Positions 47,632 to 58,163 of a stretch of 64,000 bases of DNA are shown here, piece by piece. Position 1 is the first letter of the stretch. Each line of letters begins with the position of its first letter. Below the pieces are notes generated by a model, which was given only the letters and a program-made list of their open reading frames with translations, was not told the origin of the DNA and did not search any database. Source of the DNA: Opitutaceae bacterium (GTDB taxonomy: Bacteria; Verrucomicrobiota; Verrucomicrobiia; Opitutales; Opitutaceae); contig JABTUS010000003.1 of NCBI GenBank assembly GCA_015075305.1, positions 248,001-312,000 on the forward strand. The letters are read 5' to 3'. A program made the position numbers and the translations under genes.

Positions 47632-48136
47632 CGCAGGCCGGAAGGCCGTTTGGGTAAAAGGCCGCGGCATGTCGCGGCGCGACAATTCAAGAATTGGCAC
47701 TGAAGCCGCCAAAGATTTCGCCGTACGCCGTTTCACGCTGGCTGTTCTCGTCGTCCTGCCCCCTCACCTTGCTCCTCCTATGTGGCACGGGCGAGGGTTC
47801 TGCGGCCCCATCTGGTGTGTGACGAGATTCTAGTGTGAAACTGCCGCGCGATACTTATGGCCGCGCCACAGCCGGGGCGCCGTCATCGTAACAGTGACGG
47901 GGAGTTTCACTCTGATGAATGGGCGACTGCAGGGTGCACGGAATGCACAAAGCCGTGCTGCGTGATTTTGGTGACGGCGTAACTGGCCCGCTTCCGCAGG
48001 TGATCCGGTTGCAATTTGTGCCAGGCGAGGTCTTTGCGATGTGAAGATCCCGCGAGACCTCAGCGGCTCCGACCTGATGAAGTGGGAACGGAGAACGGGT
48101 CAAAAAGTAGCTCCGCTCAACGCTGCGATGCAGAAA
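47632..48136. other. Intergenic region
   Basis: About 500 bases. Two small GC hairpins follow the SpoU gene (GGCC-ggaa-GGCC near 47638, CCGCG/CGCGG near 47663) without T-runs. Further on, a GTG-started stretch at about 48041 reads VKIPRDLSGSDL, like the first residues of HicA toxins, then loses similarity. No gene is claimed. Confidence 0.45.
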
Positions 48137-48451
48137 CTACAGGCCGAAATAGTGGGCCAAGGTCTGACGGACCTTCGCCAATTCCGCGTCGGCAAGTACG
48201 CCAAGCCTCCGTTCCAAGCGCGCGATTGATACTGATTGTATCTGCTGAAAGTGGAATACTCCTGGCTTGAGGAACGGCTTCGCAAGCGCCAACTCCCATC
48301 GGTTGCCACGCCGCGCTGTCGTATGCGGTAGGACAGCAACGAGTGCCAATTCGTCGTCGGCCGGGTAGTTTGTAAGCAAAAGGCACGGACGCACTTTCGC
48401 GACCATGCCGAGATCGATCAGCCAGACTTCACCCGCCCTCACGCTTTGCAT
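48137..48451 (-). CDS. MazF/PemK-type toxin
   Basis: 104 residues. The MazF/PemK signature is clear: GEVWLIDLG at the N terminus, VRPCLLLTNYP, LVAVLPHTT, then KPGVFHFQQIQSV and LERRLGVLADAEL. These proteins are RNA endonucleases that cleave mRNA. The start overlaps the end of the antitoxin gene by 23 nt, typical of a toxin-antitoxin operon. Intact. Confidence 0.85.
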   Translation of the reverse strand: MQSVRAGEVWLIDLGMVAKVRPCLLLTNYPADDELALVAVLPHTTARRGNRWELALAKPFLKPGVFHFQQIQSVSIARLERRLGVLADAELAKVRQTLAHYFGL

Positions 48452-48614
48452 CCTCCGCTTCCATGCGATCGAGAAGCGCGAAGCCTTCCGCTGCAGTGTG
48501 CTCCGCGGCAGTCAATTCCTCAACTTCATCGATCGCGAGCGCCCGGCGGCATAGCAGCCTCCGTTCCTCGTGCGTGAGGTGTGGCAATTGGTCGAGGATC
48601 TCGGACAGGCTCAT
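48429..48614 (-). CDS. Antitoxin of the MazF/PemK pair
   Basis: 61 residues, acidic and helical (LSEILDQLPHLTHEERRLLC, then EVEELTAAEHTAAEGFALLD). It has the size and shape of small addiction-module antitoxins and lies immediately upstream of, and overlapping, the toxin gene. No DNA-binding domain is obvious, so repression may be weak or by another fold. Confidence 0.75.
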   Translation of the reverse strand: MSLSEILDQLPHLTHEERRLLCRRALAIDEVEELTAAEHTAAEGFALLDRMEAEDAKREGG

Positions 48615-48732
48615 GGCGAGAGCATGGTTGGAGACTCAAACCTTTCAAGCCAAACCCTCCAGGTTCGATCCTGTGGTCACTGGACTCCCGGTCTGCGCAC
48701 CATCTGAACGGCAGCCTGAAATGTAGGCTGGG

Positions 48733-49428
48733 TCAGCGGAACCAGGCGGAAAGCTCGGCGGGAGTGAAGGTGAGACCGGTGCGCGTTGTGCCGACGTGGA
48801 TTTCGATGCGCTGCCGGTCGCTGCGGCGGAGTTCGATGAGGAGCACCGCGTCCTCCTGGCCGTGCACTATGATGCGTCCGAGCGAGATGTCGCGCGCAGC
48901 GGCCTCGGGTTTGGGTTCGAACACGACGCGCCAGGCTATGCCGTCGCGCGCGCCGTAAATGATGAAATCGCGCTCGAGCACGGTCGTGTCGAAGCGCAGC
49001 ACTTGGAGCAGCGTGCCGGTCGCACCGCGGGCGCGGGGATCCGAGCCGATGTCGTGCACGCGGCCCTTGGAGTCGCGCACGGCGATGCCGCCGGCGTCGA
49101 TCATGACGCAGGATTCCTCCGGCGTCAGGTAGTGCAGGCTGAGCCCGTGGTCGGGCGAGAGGCGCATCTCGCCGGTGAGCACAATGGGTCGTTTGCGGAT
49201 CGGCATGAAACGCAGTTCCTCGAACTGTGAGTGGATGCCGCCCTGCGACGCCAGGGTCTGGAATAGCGCGCGCCAGGAGGAGTCGCCCGCGAGCGTGAGC
49301 CGGTGCTCGGGTGACACGATGTCGTCCGGCAGCGCGGCGCGCAACGCATGGGAGACCGCCATGGCCGCCACGAGCAGCGCAGCGATGCCGAGGATGCGCG
49401 ATTTCAAGTCCAGGTGAGTGTGAGCCAT
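48733..49428 (-). CDS. LolA-like outer-membrane lipoprotein carrier homologue
   Basis: 231 residues from the ATG at 49428. Signal/anchor helix (ILGIAALLVAAMAVSHALRA), then a LolA-type half-barrel (FEELRFMPIRKRPIVLTGEM, LSPDHGLSLHYLTPEESCVM, and a C-terminal IELRRSDRQRIEIHVG). LolA-like proteins of this kind accompany ketoacyl synthases in aryl-polyene clusters, where they are thought to ferry lipids to the outer membrane. It overlaps the upstream synthase-like gene by 25 nt, so co-translation is likely. Confidence 0.83.
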   Translation of the reverse strand: MAHTHLDLKSRILGIAALLVAAMAVSHALRAALPDDIVSPEHRLTLAGDSSWRALFQTLASQGGIHSQFEELRFMPIRKRPIVLTGEMRLSPDHGLSLHYLTPEESCVMIDAGGIAVRDSKGRVHDIGSDPRARGATGTLLQVLRFDTTVLERDFIIYGARDGIAWRVVFEPKPEAAARDISLGRIIVHGQEDAVLLIELRRSDRQRIEIHVGTTRTGLTFTPAELSAWFR

Positions 49429-50075
49429 TGTCCGGAGGCAATGAGACCCGAGAACGGCGTCCGGGTGCGCAGGAGATCGAAAAAATGTGGGAGCGTGAGT
49501 GCCGGAGCCTTGGAGCCGGGAGTGCTTGTTGCGGGCCGTTGGTCGAGGCGGATGCGACCCAGGGCGGACTCCTGATTTCGAGCCAGGGTCATTGCAAATG
49601 CGAAGGTGCGGTCGCTTGCGGCGCCGTGTTCGAGCATCCAAGTGCCGCGCTCCTCTCCGCCGCAGAGAATCACGCGGGGTGAATCGCACAGTAGTGCGAC
49701 CTCGAGCGCACGGGCGGCGAGGCGATGGCTTCCTGTCATGGGAAAGAACTGGTGCACTGGCCGCTGGGTCGCTACCAGGGCCTGCTGCACGCCGCTGGGG
49801 TGGATAGATGTCTGGAAAAGCGTGGGGCTCGGACTTGGGAAACTGTCGAGAAAGGCTTCGAGCGCGCGGGCTTCACCGTTGGCCGATGCATACACGATGG
49901 GTTCGCCCCCGGTGGCGCCGATGTTTTGGATCGTCGCGCCGACGAGATGGCCGAGCTGGGTCATGCGGCGGCCCGCGCCGCGCGGGAAACGATCCTTGAG
50001 TCGCTCGCGGGTCTCGGCGGGCGACTCCATTCCCGGGTCCTCGATGGAGAGCAGTGAGATGCAGGCCTCAGGCAT
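49404..50075 (-). CDS. Ketoacyl-synthase-like protein lacking the catalytic triad
   Basis: 223 residues from the ATG at 50075. Matches the short beta-ketoacyl synthase-like domain (Ketoacyl-synt_2): GGEPIVYASANGEARALEAF, TSIHPSGVQQALVATQRPVH, and EVALLCDSPRVILCGGEERG. At the position of the active-site Cys the sequence is FFPMTGSH, so it cannot act as a condensing enzyme. Probable chain-length-factor or structural partner of the adjacent synthase. Start overlaps the synthase stop by 8 nt. Confidence 0.8.
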   Translation of the reverse strand: MPEACISLLSIEDPGMESPAETRERLKDRFPRGAGRRMTQLGHLVGATIQNIGATGGEPIVYASANGEARALEAFLDSFPSPSPTLFQTSIHPSGVQQALVATQRPVHQFFPMTGSHRLAARALEVALLCDSPRVILCGGEERGTWMLEHGAASDRTFAFAMTLARNQESALGRIRLDQRPATSTPGSKAPALTLPHFFDLLRTRTPFSGLIASGQWLTLTWT

Positions 50076-51183
50076 GGCTGACAAGCATGGCGGCGTGCGC
50101 GCCGCCAAAGGCGTTGCTGGTGCAGAGCACGGAATCGTAGGGTGCGGCGTCAAACGCCTCGAACTGCACGGCTGGCGAAAATGCGGGCGGGGCGCTGGCG
50201 ACGGTGCCGGGGATTCTGCCGCCGGTGGTGGCGGCGAGGGCGATGGCGAGTTCGACGAGTCCGCAGCTGCCGAGCGTGTGGCCGATGGCGCCCTTCCAGG
50301 CGACAAGGGGCGACTCCGAAAAACGCGAGCCCAGGCGCGTCGCTTCCAAGCGTCCCGCCTCGAGTGTGCCGGTGCCGTGGCCCTTCACCCAGAATTTTCT
50401 GCCTTCCGTCGCGGGAAGGATGTCGGCGAGGCAGGTTTCGAATCCAGCGCCGTCGGGCTGGTTGGCGGTGAAGTGGAACATCTCGTTGTGCAGGCTCTGC
50501 GCAGCGAGGGTGAAATCGCCGCGATCCCGGGTGAGAATGGCGAAGGCCGCACCGTCTCCGAGCGCGATGGAGCCGGTGGCACGATCCTGGTAGGGTGCGG
50601 GCATTTCCGAGTTGAGGATCTTCAGCGCGTGAAAGCCGCCGGTCACAAAGGGGCTGAGGAAATCGAAGGAGAAGACGAGAACCTCGTCGGCGAGTCCCGC
50701 TTTAAGCAGCCGGGATCCGTGCAGCAGTCCGAGGTGGGCCGAGACGCAGGCGTGGGAAAACGTCGTGATGTTGTCGCCCCAGCCTAGTTGCGCGGTCAGC
50801 CAGTCGACGCAGGCGAACGGCGTGCCGTGGGCGAGGAAGGCGGTGTTTCCGCTGCGCCGGAAGGCGTGCAGCGCGCCGACGCCGAAATTGGAACTCGTGA
50901 TGATCACCGGGCGGCGCACGGAGCCCCAGTCGCCCTGCGGCAGCCGCTCGAGCATCCTGCGCACGCACGCGAGCCAGTTGGGCGGGCATGTCTCGTCGAG
51001 GCCGCGCCTGCCCGCCAGGCCCAGCGGCACCGGATCGCCTCCGTCCTGGCCGAGCACGGGCAGGAGCGAAAGCGCGCGCCGGCCGTCCAGCAGGCCCGCG
51101 AGGGTGGCGCGGGTGTCGCCGAGAGCCGTGAGGCATTCGCAGGCCGCGATCCGCGGGCCCGTGTGTTTGGAAACTGGATACAT
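50068..51183 (-). CDS. Beta-ketoacyl synthase
   Basis: 371 residues from the ATG at 51183. Cys-His-His catalytic residues are visible: TFSHACVSAHLGLLHG (Cys nucleophile), VKGHGTGTLEA and KGAIGHTLGSCG. FabF/KAS-type fold with the thiolase-like C terminus (LCTSNAFGGAHAAM). Lies 34 nt after sufS and before the triad-less partner and LolA-like gene. No acyl carrier protein, ketoreductase or dehydratase is in the immediate cluster, so the rest of the pathway must be elsewhere. Confidence 0.88.
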   Translation of the reverse strand: MYPVSKHTGPRIAACECLTALGDTRATLAGLLDGRRALSLLPVLGQDGGDPVPLGLAGRRGLDETCPPNWLACVRRMLERLPQGDWGSVRRPVIITSSNFGVGALHAFRRSGNTAFLAHGTPFACVDWLTAQLGWGDNITTFSHACVSAHLGLLHGSRLLKAGLADEVLVFSFDFLSPFVTGGFHALKILNSEMPAPYQDRATGSIALGDGAAFAILTRDRGDFTLAAQSLHNEMFHFTANQPDGAGFETCLADILPATEGRKFWVKGHGTGTLEAGRLEATRLGSRFSESPLVAWKGAIGHTLGSCGLVELAIALAATTGGRIPGTVASAPPAFSPAVQFEAFDAAPYDSVLCTSNAFGGAHAAMLVSHA

Positions 51184-51217
51184 GCGGACGGAAGGCGCGG
51201 CGAAACGGCCGTGCCGC

Positions 51218-52450
51218 TCAGGAGGTGCCAAAGAACCGGCTGATGCGCCGCAGGCTTGCGACCAGGGCATCAATGTCGGCGGGTGTGTTGTACACGTAGA
51301 AACTCGCGCGCACGCTGCTCGGCAGGCCGAGCTTCTTCATCAGCGGCTGGTTGCAGTGGTGTCCGCCGCGCAGGGCGATGCCGTCCTGATCCGCGAAGGT
51401 GACGACATCGTGCGCATGCACATCGCGCAGGGCGAAGCTCACGAGTCCCGCGCGTTTCCCGGTTGGGCCGAGGATGCGGATGCCGGGGATTTCCGATAGC
51501 GCGGCGTAGGCGGCCTCGGCGAGGGCGTGGTCGTGCAGGCTGATTTCCGGACGACCGATCTCGTCGATGTAGTCCATCGCCGTGCGCAGGGCGATGGCGT
51601 CGGCGACGTTCGGCGTCCCTGCCTCGAAGCGCTCGGGTGCGGGCTTCCAGCGGCTGCCGCTGTATTCGACCAGGCTGATCATGCCGCCGCCGGTCTGCCA
51701 GGGGGGCATGGCGTCAAGCAGCGAGCGGCGGCCGTAGAGCGCTCCGATGCCGGTGGGGCCGGCCATCTTGTGACCCGAGAAGGCGAGGAAGTCGCAGCCG
51801 ATCGCCTGGACGTCGACGGGCTCGTGGCCGATGGACTGGGCTGCGTCGACGACGGTGACCGCACCGACGGCGCGCGCGCGGCGGCAGAGCTCCGCGGCAT
51901 GGTTGATGATGCCGAGCGTATTGGAGATGTGGGTGAATGCGAAGACCTTCACCTGCGGGGTGAGGAGGCTGTCGAGCGCCGCGAGGTCGAGGCCGCCCTC
52001 GGCGTTTGCGCCGAGAATCGGAAGGTACTTCACGCGCGCGCCGGTCCGCTCCGCGATCATCTGCCAGGGCACCAGGTTTGAGTGATGCTCCATTTCCGTC
52101 AGCAGGATGACATCGTCCTTTTTCAGGTTGGCCGCCCCCCAGCTTTGCGCGACCAGGTTGATGGATTCGGTCGTGCCGCGCGTGAAGATGATCTCGGCGG
52201 GATCCGCGGCGTTGACGAACCGGGCGGCCCGCGTGCGCGCCGCCTCATAGCCGTCGGTTGCGCGCATGGAGAGCGCGTGCAGGCCGCGGTGGACGTTGGA
52301 GTTGTCCTTCTCGTAGTAGGCCGTGAGTGCGTCGATCACGGCGCGCGGCTTGTGGGTGGTCGCCGCGTTGTCCAGGTAGACAAGCGCGCGCCCGCCAACG
52401 GACTGGTGCAGTGTGGGAAACTCGGAACGAAGATCGCGACCGCCTAGCAT
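51218..52450 (-). CDS. sufS: Cysteine desulfurase, SufS type
   Basis: 410 residues, normal length. PLP-binding lysine in FLAFSGHKMAGPTGIGALYG; catalytic Cys in LRGGHHCNQPLMKKLG; VVDAAQSIGHEPVDV and TEMEHHSNLVPWQ are standard. Transfers sulfur from cysteine for Fe-S assembly. No SufBCDE or SufU partner is seen in the window. It heads a run that continues into the ketoacyl synthase genes. Confidence 0.95.
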   Translation of the reverse strand: MLGGRDLRSEFPTLHQSVGGRALVYLDNAATTHKPRAVIDALTAYYEKDNSNVHRGLHALSMRATDGYEAARTRAARFVNAADPAEIIFTRGTTESINLVAQSWGAANLKKDDVILLTEMEHHSNLVPWQMIAERTGARVKYLPILGANAEGGLDLAALDSLLTPQVKVFAFTHISNTLGIINHAAELCRRARAVGAVTVVDAAQSIGHEPVDVQAIGCDFLAFSGHKMAGPTGIGALYGRRSLLDAMPPWQTGGGMISLVEYSGSRWKPAPERFEAGTPNVADAIALRTAMDYIDEIGRPEISLHDHALAEAAYAALSEIPGIRILGPTGKRAGLVSFALRDVHAHDVVTFADQDGIALRGGHHCNQPLMKKLGLPSSVRASFYVYNTPADIDALVASLRRISRFFGTS

Positions 52451-52533
52451 GGTCGTCCAATTAACTACACTCCCCGAGTTCTGTCACGCCGGAGTTTGAT
52501 TTTCTCCCCTGCTAGCATCTGGCCGTCCGGCGC

Positions 52534-53508
52534 CTACGTGTAGAAATAGCGAACGAGGTGGAAGAACAGCGGGGCGGCGAAGCAGAGTGAGTCGATGCGG
52601 TCGAGCATGCCGCCGTGGCCCTCGATCATCGCGCCGAAGTCTTTTACTCCGCGGTCGCGCTTGATCGCCGACATCACGAGGCCGCCGCTGAAGCCCATGA
52701 GGCAGATGGCCAGCGCCATGAGCGCGGCCTCCCAGGGCCTGAAGGGCGTGATCCACCAGAGGGCGGTGCCCAGCAGAACCGCCGAGGCGATGCCGCCGGC
52801 GAAACCCTCGACGGTCTTGCTCGGGCTGACGAGGGGGGCGATCTTGTGTTTTCCAAGGGTCTTGCCCCAGGCGTACTGGAGGACATCGCTCATCTGCACG
52901 ACGCAGACGAGGAAACAGAGCAGCTTGGCGTTCTGTCCCTCGAATCCGGGGATGCGCAGGGTGAGCAGCGCCGGTGCGTAGCTGACAAAATAAACGCACA
53001 CGATCAGCCCCCACTGCATTCGCGCGCTGCGGGCGAGGAAGTCCGTGGTTTCGCCCGCGATCGCGCAGCGGATCGGAATCCACAGCGAGGCGTAGACCGG
53101 GATCAGGATGCTGAAGAGTCCGTACCAGTCGGTCCAGATGAAGTAGTAGTGGACCGGCAGTATGATGAAGAACAGCCAGAGGAGCACGCGGTGGTCGCCG
53201 CGCCGCGTGGGGGCGAGTGTGACGAACTCGCGGAGGGCGAGAAAGGACATTGCCGCGAAGAGCAGCGTCGATCCGAGGCGGCCGGAGGCCACGGCGGCGG
53301 CGAAGAAGGCGACCATCACCCACCAGGCGCGGATGCGGGCGTTGAGGTTTCGAACGACGGCGCGCGCATTGTCGGACGAGACCCTGCGCGAGAGGATCCA
53401 GCCGATGAGCGACGCGATGAGCAGGAAGCCGATCAGTCCCTCGAAAAACCAGCGCGCGTGCGCGTCGTGGATCAGGTTCATGGTGGAAGGCGCGTCACGG
53501 ATGCTCAC
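52534..53508 (-). CDS. cdsA: Phosphatidate cytidylyltransferase
   Basis: 324 residues (or 315 from the ATG at 53481). Eight or so hydrophobic segments and the C-terminal CdsA signature (SAIKRDRGVKDFGAMIEGHG, then GMLDRIDS), plus KIAPLVSPSKTVEGFAGG. Makes CDP-diacylglycerol from phosphatidate and CTP in the inner membrane. Overlaps the PlsC gene, and sits in an operon of three phospholipid genes reminiscent of E. coli ynbABC. Confidence 0.92.
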   Translation of the reverse strand: MSIRDAPSTMNLIHDAHARWFFEGLIGFLLIASLIGWILSRRVSSDNARAVVRNLNARIRAWWVMVAFFAAAVASGRLGSTLLFAAMSFLALREFVTLAPTRRGDHRVLLWLFFIILPVHYYFIWTDWYGLFSILIPVYASLWIPIRCAIAGETTDFLARSARMQWGLIVCVYFVSYAPALLTLRIPGFEGQNAKLLCFLVCVVQMSDVLQYAWGKTLGKHKIAPLVSPSKTVEGFAGGIASAVLLGTALWWITPFRPWEAALMALAICLMGFSGGLVMSAIKRDRGVKDFGAMIEGHGGMLDRIDSLCFAAPLFFHLVRYFYT

Positions 53509-54106
53509 GCAGCGCCATCACGGCGAGCCGTGCGCGTTCGGAAAAGGCGTCCTTGGTTTCCGCCCTGATCCGAGGCAGGGCGGGGCCGAAGGTGACGGAG
53601 CAGATCAGCGGGATGGGGAGCAGTTCACCCTTGGGGAGGACGCGGTTGAGGTTGTCGATCAGGACCGGAACCAGCTCCGCCTCCGGGTGCTGTTCGGCGA
53701 GATGAAAGAGACCGCCCTTGAAGGGCTCGGGGTCGGGACCGCTGGAGCGGGTTCCCTCGGGAAAGATGATCAGGGAGTCGCCCGCGGCGAGGACCTCGCC
53801 CAGGTCGCGCACGGGGTTGTTGGTGCGCGTGACATGTTTGCGCTCGATGAGCACCACGTTGAACACCGCGTTCGACGCGAGCCAGCGCCGCAGGGGGCCG
53901 CCGGACCAGTAGTCGCGGGCGGCGGCGGCGCGCGTCCGTGCCTGCACGCTCCGGGGAAGCACTGACCACAGCACGACGAAGTCGAGATGGCTGGAGTGGT
54001 TGGCAAAAAAAATGCGCGGTCCTGCGGCGTCGAACGCGCCCGGGATCCAGCGGCCGCGTGCGCCGGTGAAGAGACGGACCAGCGAACTGAGAAACGATGC
54101 GATCAT
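53495..54106 (-). CDS. plsC: 1-acyl-glycerol-3-phosphate acyltransferase, PlsC-like
   Basis: 203 residues from the ATG at 54106, which overlaps the preceding stop (ATGA). Acyltransferase motifs: FFANHSSHLDFVVLW (H-x4-D), FNVVLIERK, SLIIFPEGTRSS and VLIDNLNRV with the terminal proline loop. Transfers an acyl group to lysophosphatidate in the inner membrane. An open frame extends further upstream out of the family's reach and is not used. Confidence 0.9.
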   Translation of the reverse strand: MIASFLSSLVRLFTGARGRWIPGAFDAAGPRIFFANHSSHLDFVVLWSVLPRSVQARTRAAAARDYWSGGPLRRWLASNAVFNVVLIERKHVTRTNNPVRDLGEVLAAGDSLIIFPEGTRSSGPDPEPFKGGLFHLAEQHPEAELVPVLIDNLNRVLPKGELLPIPLICSVTFGPALPRIRAETKDAFSERARLAVMALREHP

Positions 54107-54750
54107 CGGGCGTGCAGCGCGCGGGCGATGCGCCTCAGCCGGCGGATGAAGGTCACGGCAGCGCCAGCGATGATGAAGGCGAGCCCATAGACGAGGATCA
54201 GGCGGCGCTCGCCCAGGAGCGACTCTCCGGCGGCGGCCAGCGAAAACACGGTGAGGAAGAACATGCGGTGCTGCTTGGCCATGGGTCCGCGGAAGTCCTG
54301 GGGAAAACCCAGGCTGCCGCCGAGCAGGCGAACATAGGCGGTGGAGACCGCGAGGACCGCGGCCAGCCATCCCAGAGTTGCGCCGTAGGCCGCCATGGAT
54401 GCGTACCCGGCGCCGATCAGGAAGGCGGAGTCCTCGAGCCGGTCCGGCACCTCGTTGAAAAGGTCGCCGGTCTTTGATTTCAGGCCGCATTCGACGGCGA
54501 TCAGGCCGTCGATCATGTTGCACAGGAGGCGGAGCTGGATGCTGATTGCGGCGGCGACCAGGAGGATCGCGCGTGTGGAGCCCGTGTGGGTGCCGGCGAA
54601 GAAAAACGCGACGCCTCCGGCGACGGCGATGAATATGCCCGCGACCGACACCCCGTTTGGAGTAACGCCGATTCCGGCGAGTGATCGGGCGAGGGCACCG
54701 GCCCAAGGCGCGGAGCGTGTCTTGAGGGGGCGTCGATTCATCGCTTCCAT
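54103..54750 (-). CDS. CDP-alcohol phosphatidyltransferase family protein (variant motif)
   Basis: 215 residues, six helices. The CDP-alcohol motif DG-x2-AR-x8-G-x3-D-x3-D appears as DGLIAVECGLKSKTG then DLFNEVPD, that is Arg to Val and the third Asp to Asn. This deviation is also seen in YnbA/YnjF-like relatives. Makes a phospholipid from CDP-diacylglycerol and an alcohol; which alcohol is unknown. First gene of the three-gene operon with PlsC and CdsA. Confidence 0.85.
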   Translation of the reverse strand: MEAMNRRPLKTRSAPWAGALARSLAGIGVTPNGVSVAGIFIAVAGGVAFFFAGTHTGSTRAILLVAAAISIQLRLLCNMIDGLIAVECGLKSKTGDLFNEVPDRLEDSAFLIGAGYASMAAYGATLGWLAAVLAVSTAYVRLLGGSLGFPQDFRGPMAKQHRMFFLTVFSLAAAGESLLGERRLILVYGLAFIIAGAAVTFIRRLRRIARALHAR

Positions 54751-54828
54751 GACTGATGCAGTGGAGCGGCAATCAGACGGTGATTCAAGATGTTCGGCGC
54801 GGCTTCGAAACGGCAGCCGGCTTGCCTG

Positions 54829-56685
<1,857 letters not shown>

Positions 56686-56788
56686 AAGCGGAAAGATTTA
56701 CGTTCAGGACCTGAAAGAAAATCGTACCACGGCGGGTGATGTCAATCAGGCGGTGCTGGCGAAAGGTTTTCCCAACTGGTATTAGGCC

Positions 56789-58141
56789 TTGGCAATGGCG
56801 CGAACTCGGTCACCCTCCGGGCCGCGCATGTCGGATGGCTTCGAAGCTCCCCTCAACGCCGTACAATCATCGTCGTTTCCTTCCTGGGCCACCGCGGCCC
56901 GGCTGCTTGTGCGCTGGATGGAGCATCATGAACGTGCCGACGGTTTGCTCGAAAGCCTGCCGCGCGCGGCGTCGAAGGCGGATCGCCGCCGCGTGCAGCA
57001 TCTGCTTTTCGGCGCATTGAGGCATCTCGGCCGGCTGGACGCCCAGATCGCGCGGTGGGTGCATCGCAGGCCGCGCGCGCGACTCCGGGCTGTGCTGCTG
57101 CTTGCGGGATTCGAGCTGATCGAAGGAGGCGGCCCGGGTCATGCGGCGCTTGTGGTGCATCATGCGGTGGAGCAGGCGAAGCGGCTGGCGAGTCCGGCCG
57201 AGGCGCGCCTTGTCAACGCGGTGGTGCGCAGGCTGGCGGGCTCGCTTCCCGCTCAATCGTCGCCGCCACCCGGTGCGCCGGCCGAGGAACTGGCCGAATA
57301 TTTTTCGCATCCGATCTGGATGGTGAGGCGCTGGCTTGGTGCGTTCGACGCGGGCGCAACCCATGCGCTGCTTCGGCACAACCAGACACCCGCGTCGCTG
57401 CATGCGCGCTGGCGGGCCGCCGGCGAGGCTGTTCCTTCCTGGCTCACGCCGCTGGAGGTGGCTGATTTCCATGAGGTGGCGCCGGGTCACTGGAATGAGA
57501 TCGAGCATGAACTTTCCGCGGGGCGCCTCTACATCCAGGATCCTTCCACCCGCTTCCCGGTGGACCTGCTTGCCCCGCAGCCGGGCGAAACGCTGCTCGA
57601 CCTCTGCGCCGCGCCGGGAGGAAAATCCCTGCAGATTGCGGATCGCCTGTCCGCCGGCCGCATTGTCGCGTGGGATCTCCCGGGCGCGCGCATTGACCGG
57701 CTGAAGGAGAATCTGGGGCGCATTCGCGGTGTGGATGCCTCGTTGATCGAGGGAAACCTGCTGGAGTCGCCGGAGCACGTGCTCGCCGCGAGCCACCTGC
57801 CCTTGCAGTTTCCCGGCGTGCTGATCGACGTGCCGTGCTCGAACACGGGTGTGATGCGCCATCGCGTGGATGTGCGCTGGAGACTGCGCGAGGGCGACTT
57901 CGCCCAGCACGCCCGGCAGCAGTCATCCCTCCTTGCCGCAGCGGCGGCGCGCGTTGCTCCAGGCGGACGGCTGGTCTATTCAACCTGCAGCATCGACAGC
58001 GAAGAGAATGAGCGGGTCGTGCAGGCCTTCATCGATGAACGAAGGGGCGCGTGGTCGCTCGAGGCGCACAGCATTTCGAGGCCATGGGAGAGCGGTCACG
58101 ACGGTGCGGCGGCGTTTCGACTGCGCCGCAGTGCGGGCTGA
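56789..58141 (+). CDS. rsmB: 16S rRNA cytosine-C5 methyltransferase, RsmB
   Basis: 450 residues as read from 56789; the ATG at 56828 is also possible and no clear ribosome-binding site decides. N-terminal NusB-like domain (ADRRRVQHLLFGALRHLGRL), then the methyltransferase with SAM motif LLDLCAAPGGKSLQIADRLS, catalytic Cys in LIDVPCSNTGVMRHRVDV and the second Cys in LVYSTCSIDSEENE. Methylates C967 of 16S rRNA. Confidence 0.92.
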   Translation: MAMARTRSPSGPRMSDGFEAPLNAVQSSSFPSWATAARLLVRWMEHHERADGLLESLPRAASKADRRRVQHLLFGALRHLGRLDAQIARWVHRRPRARLRAVLLLAGFELIEGGGPGHAALVVHHAVEQAKRLASPAEARLVNAVVRRLAGSLPAQSSPPPGAPAEELAEYFSHPIWMVRRWLGAFDAGATHALLRHNQTPASLHARWRAAGEAVPSWLTPLEVADFHEVAPGHWNEIEHELSAGRLYIQDPSTRFPVDLLAPQPGETLLDLCAAPGGKSLQIADRLSAGRIVAWDLPGARIDRLKENLGRIRGVDASLIEGNLLESPEHVLAASHLPLQFPGVLIDVPCSNTGVMRHRVDVRWRLREGDFAQHARQQSSLLAAAAARVAPGGRLVYSTCSIDSEENERVVQAFIDERRGAWSLEAHSISRPWESGHDGAAAFRLRRSAG

Positions 58142-58163
58142 TCCACGGGCGGCCGCGGCGCGA

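Noticed and set aside
48041-48229. Short HicA-like start (VKIPRDLSGSDL)
   Set aside because: Only about 12 residues match; the rest has no HicA similarity, no HicB is present, and the stretch overlaps the 3' end of the toxin gene on the other strand.
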